A stretch of 5,085 nucleotides of DNA from assembly GCA_003527405.1 (NCBI GenBank), contig DPXH01000066.1, positions 1-5,085 of the forward strand, read 5' to 3'. Below the pieces are notes generated by a model that saw only the letters and a program-made list of their open reading frames with translations, had not been told where the DNA came from and did no database searches. A program made the translations under genes and the position numbers. Positions 1-4,064 of this stretch are shown piece after piece. The stretch's first letter is position 1, and each line of letters opens with the position of its first letter. This DNA is from Candidatus Sediminicultor tertius. Its GTDB lineage: Bacteria > Atribacterota > Phoenicimicrobiia > Phoenicimicrobiales > Phoenicimicrobiaceae.

Positions 1-46
1 AACCTACGACCGTTCGATTGAAAAATTTATTGAAACCTATAAATAA
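1..46 (+). CDS. C-terminal end of a truncated gene, possibly a glycosyltransferase
   Basis: The frame starting at base 2 reads TYDRSIEKFIETYK and then a TAA stop at 44-46. Only 14 residues are visible, so the family cannot be established. The pattern of an aromatic residue followed by S-I-E-K-F and a terminal E-x-Y resembles the last helix of many GT4-type glycosyltransferases, which is weak evidence. The other two forward frames give no comparable ending. The gene would run toward lepB, and the repeat-filled spacer separates the two convergent genes. Confidence 0.45.
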   Translation, partial: TYDRSIEKFIETYK

Positions 47-50
47 ATTC

Positions 51-78
51 GTATCTCGTATCTCGTGAATCGTATCTA
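51..78 (+). repeat. Heptamer array, unit GTATCTC (left copy)
   Basis: Four consecutive 7-base units read GTATCTC, GTATCTC, GTGAATC and GTATCTA. The first 27 bases (51-77) are the exact reverse complement of 1375-1401 on the other side of lepB. It resembles the short tandem heptanucleotide repeats described in cyanobacteria in period only; the unit sequence is different. Confidence 0.85.
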
Positions 79-133
79 GCGAAAAAAAGAAATAGAATGA
101 GAAATAAAACAATTTAAAGCAATACAGAAAAAA

Positions 134-175
134 GTTTTGAGTTTTGAATTATAACTTTTCACTTTTAGCTTTAAT
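134..175 (+). repeat. Degenerate heptamer array, units GTTTTGA and CTTTTCA
   Basis: Six successive 7-base blocks read GTTTTGA, GTTTTGA, ATTATAA, CTTTTCA, CTTTTAG and CTTTAAT. The first two are identical, and blocks four to six share CTTT. The array is degenerate and AT-rich, so part of the signal could be low complexity, but it keeps the same 7-base step as the arrays at 51 and 314. Confidence 0.55.
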
Positions 176-193
176 TTCTTAGTTTTAATGATG

Positions 194-219
194 TAGGGGC
201 TCGATTCATCGAGCCCCTA
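194..219. repeat. 12-bp perfect palindrome
   Basis: Left arm TAGGGGCTCGAT (194-205) pairs perfectly with 208-219 around a 2-base apex (TC); as RNA the loop would more likely be TTCA with an 11-bp stem. GC-rich arms stand out from the AT-rich surroundings. The sequence after it is A-rich on the + strand (220-225) and mixed on the - strand, so it lacks a terminator U-tract. It shares its layout (GGG, then a CGAT-like inner end) with other palindromes in this window. Confidence 0.85.
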
Positions 220-237
220 AAAAATATCAGAATACGC

Positions 238-257
238 GGGTCGGATAAATCTGACCC
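238..257. repeat. 9-bp palindrome, same stem as the one at 1169
   Basis: GGGTCGGAT (238-246) faces ATCTGACCC (249-257) with a 2-base apex. Eight pairs are Watson-Crick, and the G243:T252 position would be a G-U wobble in + strand RNA. The left arm is identical to that of the palindrome at 1169-1188, on the far side of lepB. Confidence 0.8.
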
Positions 258-295
258 CGACCTCTCATCCTAAAATCTAATCAGCTATAATAAAG

Positions 296-308
296 AGGTG
301 TGGCACCT
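296..308. repeat. Small dyad AGGTG/CACCT
   Basis: AGGTG (296-300) and CACCT (304-308) form a 5-bp stem with a 3-base loop. It resembles a worn REP-like palindrome, but it is short enough to be chance. Confidence 0.35.
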
Positions 309-313
309 GTCCT

Positions 314-348
314 ACTAACGACTATTCACTATTCACTAACGACTAATT
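314..348 (+). repeat. Heptamer array, units ACTAACG and ACTATTC
   Basis: Five successive 7-base blocks read ACTAACG, ACTATTC, ACTATTC, ACTAACG and ACTAATT, all beginning ACTA. The array ends 7 bases before the lepB stop codon, so it would form the start of the lepB 3' untranslated region on the - strand. No start codon or open frame suggests it is translated. Confidence 0.8.
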
Positions 349-354
349 CAATTT

Positions 355-891
355 TCACGGTAATCTAATTTTATTCAAGGGCCAGAAAACTATCCAGGCC
401 CTACCCACCACATTCTTACGAGGAACAAAACCCCAATATCTGCTATCACTACTGTTAGGTCTGTTATCTCCCAGGACAAAGAATGAATCATCAGGTACTA
501 TTGTAGGAGGCATATTCTCATACGATCTATTTTTTACATAAGGCTCTTCTAATTTTTTATCATTAAGATAAATTTCTCCATTGGCAATTTCAATTTTATC
601 TCCCGGAATCCCGATTATTCTTTTAATATAATTACGTTTTATTTCTAAAGGGGGCCTAAAGATTATTATTTCGCCTCTTTCAGGTGTTTCGAAACGATAA
701 CTAATTTTATTGGCAATAAGCCTTTCATTATCGTGAAGAGTGGGTTCCATAGAAGCACCCCTTACTACAGTGACCTGACCGATAAAAGTAATAATTATAA
801 AAGCAATTATCCCGGCACTGATTACTGTTTCCAGCAGTTCTCTAACCATAGATTTTTTTCCCTTTTTAATATCTCTATTATTTCTTTTCAT
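355..891 (-). CDS. lepB: Signal peptidase I
   Basis: This membrane-bound serine protease of family S26 removes signal peptides from secreted proteins on the outer face of the cytoplasmic membrane. The 178-residue length fits the compact, single-anchor form found in many Gram-positive and related bacteria. A basic N-terminus (residues 1-17) precedes one membrane segment at about 20-39. Box B, SMEPTL (47-52), carries nucleophile Ser47. Box D, YIKRIIGIPGD (88-98), carries general base Lys90. Box E, GDNRPNSSDSR (141-151), is complete, so the enzyme looks active. The ATG at 889-891 has a strong AAGGGG only 3 bases upstream. Met15 is a possible later start with a weaker AAAGGG about 10 bases upstream, and it would lose much of the basic tail. 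Its gene neighbours do not suggest a specialised substrate. Confidence 0.96.
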   Translation of the reverse strand: MKRNNRDIKKGKKSMVRELLETVISAGIIAFIIITFIGQVTVVRGASMEPTLHDNERLIANKISYRFETPERGEIIIFRPPLEIKRNYIKRIIGIPGDKIEIANGEIYLNDKKLEEPYVKNRSYENMPPTIVPDDSFFVLGDNRPNSSDSRYWGFVPRKNVVGRAWIVFWPLNKIRLP

Positions 892-950
892 TTTCCCCTT
901 CTTTCCAACCGTAGATATTTTAAAATAAATTCTTTACTTTTTAGGTTATA

Positions 951-978
951 ATTATAGTATATTTTTATTTTAAAACAA
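951..978 (-). promoter_or_regulatory. Candidate proximal lepB promoter
   Basis: On the - strand TATAAT (951-956) lies 16 bases downstream of TTGTTT (973-978). The -10 is perfect, while the -35 matches TTGACA at only three positions. Transcription would begin near 944, about 50 bases before the lepB ATG. The region is very AT-rich, so chance -10 boxes are expected. Confidence 0.4.
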
Positions 979-1002
979 TTAATTAATCAATCAGTAAATC
1001 TA

Positions 1003-1017
1003 TTTTGTTTAACAAAA
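1003..1017. promoter_or_regulatory. Operator-like dyad between lepB promoter candidates
   Basis: The 15-base sequence TTTTGTTTAACAAAA is a perfect dyad of 7-base arms around one central base. It sits at the likely start point of the distal lepB promoter candidate, a place where a repressor could act. I cannot match it to a known regulator, and AT-rich composition makes chance dyads likely. Confidence 0.25.
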
Positions 1018-1020
1018 AAT

Positions 1021-1029
1021 ATTATAACA
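1021..1029 (-). promoter_or_regulatory. Candidate distal lepB promoter with extended -10
   Basis: The - strand reads TGTTATAAT, which fits the extended -10 consensus TGnTATAAT. This form can work without a good -35, and none is evident here. Transcription would begin near 1014, giving a leader of about 120 bases for lepB. Confidence 0.4.
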
Positions 1030-1087
1030 CATTTTTTATAACTTTATAAGAAATTTTTATTATCTTCATTTTTTCTGGTACTTTTGT

Positions 1088-1107
1088 GGGCGTATAGCAA
1101 TACGCCC
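1088..1107. repeat. 8-bp palindrome GGGCGTAT/ATACGCCC
   Basis: GGGCGTAT (1088-1095) and ATACGCCC (1100-1107) pair perfectly around the loop AGCA. The arms begin with GGG and end in a T next to the apex, like the other palindromes here. It lies upstream of both lepB promoter candidates, so it is not a lepB attenuator. Confidence 0.75.
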
Positions 1108-1168
1108 CTACTTATTAGCTATCTCTTTCTATTATAATCTATAATTACGAGCTCTGATTTTGTTGTAA

Positions 1169-1188
1169 GGGTCGGATTTATCCGACCC
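1169..1188. repeat. 9-bp perfect palindrome, same stem as the one at 238
   Basis: GGGTCGGAT (1169-1177) pairs perfectly with ATCCGACCC (1180-1188) around a 2-base TT apex. Compared with 238-257 it differs only in the apex and in one position of the right arm. The following bases are not a U-tract, so a terminator role is unlikely. Confidence 0.85.
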
Positions 1189-1209
1189 GAGTATTTTGTT
1201 TCTTTTCAG

Positions 1210-1261
1210 TGGGTTCGATGCCTACCTGTGCGTGTACGCACGCAGACAGGAATCGAACCCA
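1210..1261. repeat. Composite nested palindrome
   Basis: The outer arms TGGGTTCGAT (1210-1219) and ATCGAACCCA (1252-1261) form a perfect 10-bp stem. Inside it is a second hairpin: CCTG (1225-1228) with CAGG (1247-1250), and TGCGTG (1229-1234) with CACGCA (1239-1244) around a TACG tetraloop, with a GA bulge at 1245-1246. If 1221-1250 is removed, the outer arms close over a 2-base GA apex, the same design as the palindrome at 194-219. This suggests one palindromic element inserted into the tip of another. Confidence 0.8.
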
Positions 1262-1279
1262 TTTAACACATTAATTATT

Positions 1280-1300
1280 ACTATACGAAATACTAGATGC
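1280..1300 (-). repeat. Worn heptamer array of the GTATCTC type
   Basis: Read on the - strand, three 7-base blocks are GCATCTA, GTATTTC and GTATAGT. Each is a variant of the GTATCTC unit seen at 51-78 and 1371-1401, and the orientation agrees with the nearby array at 1371-1401. It is degenerate, so the call depends on the neighbouring clear arrays. Confidence 0.45.
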
Positions 1301-1352
1301 GAATTTAATTTTGTGCTTTATGCTTATGTTTTTTCTACTATATTAATCAACC

Positions 1353-1368
1353 ACTAACTAACTAACTA
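1353..1368 (+). repeat. Tetramer run, four ACTA units
   Basis: ACTA is repeated four times without interruption just before the heptamer array at 1371. The unit shares ACTA with the heptamers at 314-348, but the period here is 4, so any relation between them is a guess. Confidence 0.7.
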
Positions 1369-1370
1369 AA

Positions 1371-1401
1371 TACGAGATACGATTCACGAGATACGAGATA
1401 C
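1371..1401 (-). repeat. Heptamer array, unit GTATCTC (right, inverted copy)
   Basis: Read on the - strand from 1401, the blocks are GTATCTC, GTATCTC, GTGAATC and GTATCTC, followed by GTA. Bases 1375-1401 are an exact 27-base inverted copy of 51-77. The array ends 11 bases before the -35 box of the HAD promoter, so it could affect that promoter or simply abut it. Confidence 0.85.
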
Positions 1402-1412
1402 TAATTTTGGGT

Positions 1413-1441
1413 TTGCTAAAGCGTATCATTACGGTTATAAT
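1413..1441 (+). promoter_or_regulatory. Sigma-70-type promoter for the HAD gene
   Basis: TTGCTA (1413-1418, four of six matches to TTGACA) is followed after exactly 17 bases by a perfect TATAAT (1436-1441). Transcription would begin near 1448, giving a leader of about 20 bases before the ATG at 1469. It probably drives the HAD gene and the radical SAM gene behind it. Confidence 0.65.
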
Positions 1442-1468
1442 TATAAAGAATTTATGCAAAAGGAGAAA

Positions 1469-2155
1469 ATGAAAATTAAGACTATTATCTTTGATTTAGA
1501 TGATACTTTGATTAAAACTTCCAAGTTATATAATCATGCTCGTGATGAATTTTCATCGCTTATGCAAGAATTAGGTTTTAACAGCGAGGAATCTTTAATT
1601 AAGCTTGATGAAGTTGATATTAACTATATAAAAGAGTATGGTTTTGTAAAAGAAAGATACCCTCTCAGTTTGGGGAAAACTTACGAATATTTTTCCCAAA
1701 AGAACGGGAAAGAGATTAATCCTGAACTAAAGAAAAAAATTGAAGAGATTGGTTGGCAGGTTTTTAGACAGATTCCCGAATTGGTCGATGGAGTTTATCA
1801 GGTATTAGAGACTTTAAGTAAAAAGTATTTTTTAATTTTAGCTACCCTTGGAGACCCCCAAGTACAGGAAGAAAAAGTACGGGTAAGCGGCTTAAAAAAA
1901 TATTTTTCAGAAGTTTACGTCTTAAAACATAAAAATGTCGAGGAATATCAAAATATTTTAAGGCAGCATAATTTAGACAAAAAAGATACCTGGATAATTG
2001 GCAATAGTGTTCGTTCAGATTTGAATCCCGGATTAAAATTGGGCATAAATTGTATTCTAATTCCTTACTTAAGCTGGAAGTTTGAGGAAGAAGAGCCTCT
2101 ATCAGAAAATTATTTACAATTAGATTCCTTAAAAGAGGTATTAAATTACCTTTAG
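1469..2155 (+). CDS. HAD-superfamily hydrolase (probable phosphatase)
   Basis: This is a cytoplasmic hydrolase of 228 residues, most likely a phosphatase acting on a small phosphorylated metabolite; the substrate cannot be read from sequence. Motif I, FDLDDTL (8-14), gives nucleophile Asp9 and acid/base Asp11. A helical cap of about 100 residues follows. Motif II is Thr126 in LATLGD, and motif III is probably Lys155 in LKHKN. Motif IV, GNSVRSDLNPGLKLG (178-192), supplies Asp184. Asn179 stands where many HAD enzymes have Asp, which is normal for the GNS-x-x-SD subgroup. I chose the ATG at 1469 because AGGAG (1461-1465) precedes it and the promoter start point is near 1448. A longer form from 1454 would place that ribosome site inside the coding region. 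The next gene follows after 16 bases, implying co-transcription. Confidence 0.92.
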   Translation: MKIKTIIFDLDDTLIKTSKLYNHARDEFSSLMQELGFNSEESLIKLDEVDINYIKEYGFVKERYPLSLGKTYEYFSQKNGKEINPELKKKIEEIGWQVFRQIPELVDGVYQVLETLSKKYFLILATLGDPQVQEEKVRVSGLKKYFSEVYVLKHKNVEEYQNILRQHNLDKKDTWIIGNSVRSDLNPGLKLGINCILIPYLSWKFEEEEPLSENYLQLDSLKEVLNYL

Positions 2156-2171
2156 GTGAAAAAATAACAAA

Positions 2172-3098
2172 TTGATAAGCAGATTAAAATATCCGAGATA
2201 TCTAAATATAAAAGAAGAAGAATTGGATAGAAGAATTGAGAAGGCTTATAAATTACTCTCCTCCTGTGAGGTATGTCCCCGCAAATGTGGAGTGAACCGC
2301 TTAGAAGGAGAAGAAGGTTTCTGCCGTTCAGGCGAAGAGGTGATAGTCTCCAGTTATAATTCTCACTTCGGGGAAGAACCGCCCCTGGTGGGTAACTTCG
2401 GTTCCGGCACCATATTTTTTACCAACTGTAATTTAAAGTGTGTTTATTGTCAAAATTATCCTATAAGCCAGTTAGGAAATGGCAATAAAGTTAATTTATC
2501 AGAATTAGCTAAAATAATGCTTGCTTTACAGAAAAGGAAATGCCATAATATTAATTTGGTGACTCCGACTCATTTTGTGCCACAGATATTGAGGAGCCTT
2601 AAATCGGCTATCAAAATGGGTTTGCGTATTCCCATAGTTTATAACACCAGTGGTTATGATTCTGTAAATACTTTGAAATTACTTGATGGAGTCGTGGATA
2701 TATATCTACCCGATGCTCGATATACTGATAATGAGATAGCCAGGAAATATTCAGCTGCCCCTGATTACTTTGAAATAATGAAAAAAGCATTAAAGGAAAT
2801 GCATCGACAGGTTGGGGATTTGATGACGGATAAAATCGGGATAGCGCGTTCAGGACTAATCATTCGTCATTTGGTTTTACCTGAGGGTTTGAGCGGCACC
2901 AAAAAGATTATGCATTTTATTACCCGGGAGATTTCTCCTCATACTTATGTTAGCTTGATGGCGCAATATTTTCCGGCTTACCAGGCCGGTCAATTTCCTC
3001 CTTTATCCAGAAGGATAAATAGAGAAGAATACAAGGAAGCCTTACAGGCTTTCAAGGAAGAGGGATTAGAAAACGGATGGTTTCAGAAAGATATATAA
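2172..3098 (+). CDS. PflX-like radical SAM protein (COG1313 type)
   Basis: This 308-residue protein looks like the uncharacterised group related to pyruvate formate-lyase activating enzymes. The radical SAM motif is CNLKCVYC, with Cys86, Cys90 and Cys93 binding the 4Fe-4S cluster that cleaves S-adenosylmethionine. An N-terminal patch, CEVCPRKC (32-39) plus Cys51 in GFCRSG, could bind a second metal or cluster. The downstream blocks YLPDARY, RHLVLPEG and MAQYFPAY fit the family as I know it. The target is unknown: no glycyl-radical enzyme is in the window, so an activase role is only inference. The start is a TTG at 2172. AGGTGA (2154-2159), overlapping the HAD stop, lies 12 bases upstream, and no earlier ATG or GTG fits. 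The tight spacing suggests translation linked to the HAD gene. Confidence 0.93.
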   Translation: MISRLKYPRYLNIKEEELDRRIEKAYKLLSSCEVCPRKCGVNRLEGEEGFCRSGEEVIVSSYNSHFGEEPPLVGNFGSGTIFFTNCNLKCVYCQNYPISQLGNGNKVNLSELAKIMLALQKRKCHNINLVTPTHFVPQILRSLKSAIKMGLRIPIVYNTSGYDSVNTLKLLDGVVDIYLPDARYTDNEIARKYSAAPDYFEIMKKALKEMHRQVGDLMTDKIGIARSGLIIRHLVLPEGLSGTKKIMHFITREISPHTYVSLMAQYFPAYQAGQFPPLSRRINREEYKEALQAFKEEGLENGWFQKDI

Positions 3099-3146
3099 GA
3101 GGTAATTTCTTTTAGATTCCTTATACATAACCTGTTGAAAATATTT

Positions 3147-3174
3147 TTGGTTTTTTGGGAAATAACCATATATT
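3147..3174 (+). promoter_or_regulatory. Weak candidate promoter for the transporter gene
   Basis: TATATT (3169-3174, five of six) lies 16 bases after TTGGTT (3147-3152, three of six). Transcription would begin near 3181, about 20 bases before the ATG at 3201. The 102-base gap after the radical SAM gene leaves room for a promoter, but read-through from 1413 is equally possible. Confidence 0.25.
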
Positions 3175-3200
3175 TATTAAGAGAAAGAGAAGAAGTAATT

Positions 3201-4058
3201 ATGAAAGGTATTCAAGCAGAAATTTATTTATTAATAATAGTAATTATCTGGGGCTCCACCTTTGCCTTAATTAAAGGGGTTATTGATTTGATCCCTCCTT
3301 ATACTTATCTAACTTACCGATTTTTATTGGCAGCTCTGATTCTAATATTAATATTCTGGAAGAGGATGAAAAAAATCAATATAATGATTTTAAAGAAAGG
3401 TTCTCTAATTGGAATTTTCCTCTTTTTAGGCTATACCCTTCAAACCGTGGGGATAAAGTACACTACAGCTACCAAAGCCGGATTTATTACTGGTCTATCT
3501 GTAGTTTTGGTCCCCATTATTTCCCATTTTTTTATCAAAGAAAAAATTAATCGAAATTCAGTTATAGGCGTAATTTTTGCATTCATCGGATTATGGTTTC
3601 TAAATTTCAGCAGCAGCTTTAGTTTTAATTTGGGGGATTTTTTAGTTCTTTTGTGTGCCTTTTCTTTTGCAATGCACATTATTTCTGTAGGATTATTTAG
3701 TAAAAAATTAGATTATGTTCTTCTGGCCATTACCCAGATAATAGTAGTTTTTATATTATCTTTATTAATGGCTTTAATTTTTGAAAGACCGGCTTTCCAT
3801 CTTTCCTATTCATCTGATATATGGTGGTCGATTGTAATCACTGGAATATTTGCAACCGCTCTGGCTTTCTATATGCAAAATAGATTTCAAAGACATTCCA
3901 CGGCCACTAAAACCGCTATTATATTTTCCGGAGAGCCGATATTTGCAGCGATGTTTGCCTACCTCCTCTTAGGAGAGAAGGTAGGCCTTATCGCCTGGGC
4001 AGGAGGATTGTTAATAATTTTTGGTATGATTATATCTCAAAGAGAAAAAAAGATATAA
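3201..4058 (+). CDS. EamA/DMT-family transporter
   Basis: This integral membrane protein of 285 residues has the standard 10-helix, two-repeat design of the drug/metabolite transporter superfamily. Helices fall at about 6-25, 33-53, 66-84, 92-112, 119-136, 144-164, 172-193, 208-226, 237-257 and 262-279. Family signatures are WGSTFALIK (17-25), RFLLAALIL (40-48), TKAGFITGL (91-99) in the first repeat, and GEPIFAAMFAYLLLGE (244-259) in the second. Members export or import amino acids, nucleosides or other small metabolites; the substrate is not predictable here. I chose the ATG at 3201, preceded by purine-rich AGAGAAGAAG. A TTG at 3135 would add 22 residues that precede the usual family start. 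It may belong to the HAD/radical SAM operon and ends 4 bases before a convergent gene. Confidence 0.94.
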   Translation: MKGIQAEIYLLIIVIIWGSTFALIKGVIDLIPPYTYLTYRFLLAALILILIFWKRMKKINIMILKKGSLIGIFLFLGYTLQTVGIKYTTATKAGFITGLSVVLVPIISHFFIKEKINRNSVIGVIFAFIGLWFLNFSSSFSFNLGDFLVLLCAFSFAMHIISVGLFSKKLDYVLLAITQIIVVFILSLLMALIFERPAFHLSYSSDIWWSIVITGIFATALAFYMQNRFQRHSTATKTAIIFSGEPIFAAMFAYLLLGEKVGLIAWAGGLLIIFGMIISQREKKI

Positions 4059-4064
4059 TCTTTT
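4048..4064. terminator. Possible weak bidirectional terminator
   Basis: AAAAGAT (4048-4054) pairs with ATCTTTT (4058-4064) around a 3-base loop, spanning the stop codons of two convergent genes. T-rich sequence follows on the + strand (4065-4072), and on the - strand a T-run follows from the A-tract at 4045-4050. The stem is almost all A-T and overlaps both stops, so strength is doubtful, but the 4-base gap leaves no room for another terminator outside the genes. Confidence 0.3.

Larger units (their letters stand above)
47..354. other. Non-coding spacer rich in heptamer repeats and palindromes
   Basis: I see no convincing gene in these 308 bases between the left-edge gene and the end of lepB. 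The stretch holds three arrays with 7-base periodicity (51-78, 134-175, 314-348), a strong palindrome (194-219), a second palindrome (238-257) and a small dyad (296-308). None of the hairpins is followed by a clear U-tract on either strand, so I do not call a classical terminator for either convergent gene. Confidence 0.7.
892..1468. other. Divergent intergenic region with promoters and repeats
   Basis: These 577 bases separate lepB (- strand) from the HAD hydrolase (+ strand) and contain no convincing gene. From left to right they hold two lepB promoter candidates with a dyad between them, palindromes at 1088-1107, 1169-1188 and 1210-1261, a worn heptamer array (1280-1300), an ACTA tetramer run (1353-1368), a heptamer array (1371-1401) and the HAD promoter (1413-1441). 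Both genes need far less than this for promoters, so most of the length is repeat material. Confidence 0.7.

Noticed and set aside
194..219. Rho-independent terminator for lepB or the left-edge gene
   Set aside because: The hairpin is strong, but it is followed by A-rich sequence on the + strand and mixed sequence on the - strand. It also lies about 136 bases past the lepB stop.
51..348. CRISPR array
   Set aside because: The repeats are contiguous 7-base units without 25-40 base repeats or spacers, and no cas gene is present.
733..951. 72-codon open frame on the + strand
   Set aside because: It lies mostly antisense to lepB, has no recognisable domain or ribosome site, and its composition mirrors the opposite strand.
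1208..1262. tRNA gene
   Set aside because: TTCGAT in GC-rich arms looks like a T-arm on both strands, but I find no matching acceptor stem, anticodon arm or D-arm at the right distances. The motif is explained by the palindrome.
51..1401. Insertion sequence or composite transposon bounded by the inverted repeats
   Set aside because: The interior holds only lepB and non-coding repeats. There is no transposase or remnant, and no target-site duplication could be recognised.
1454..1468. Earlier ATG start for the HAD hydrolase at 1454
   Set aside because: No ribosome site precedes it, it lies only about 6 bases from the predicted transcription start, and the AGGAG at 1461-1465 clearly serves the ATG at 1469.
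3135..3200. TTG start extending the transporter by 22 residues
   Set aside because: The added segment precedes the usual family N-terminus, no ribosome site precedes the TTG, and the ATG at 3201 has a purine-rich leader.
3440..3679. 79-codon open frame on the - strand
   Set aside because: It is antisense to conserved transmembrane segments of the DMT transporter and reads as a low-complexity basic shadow.
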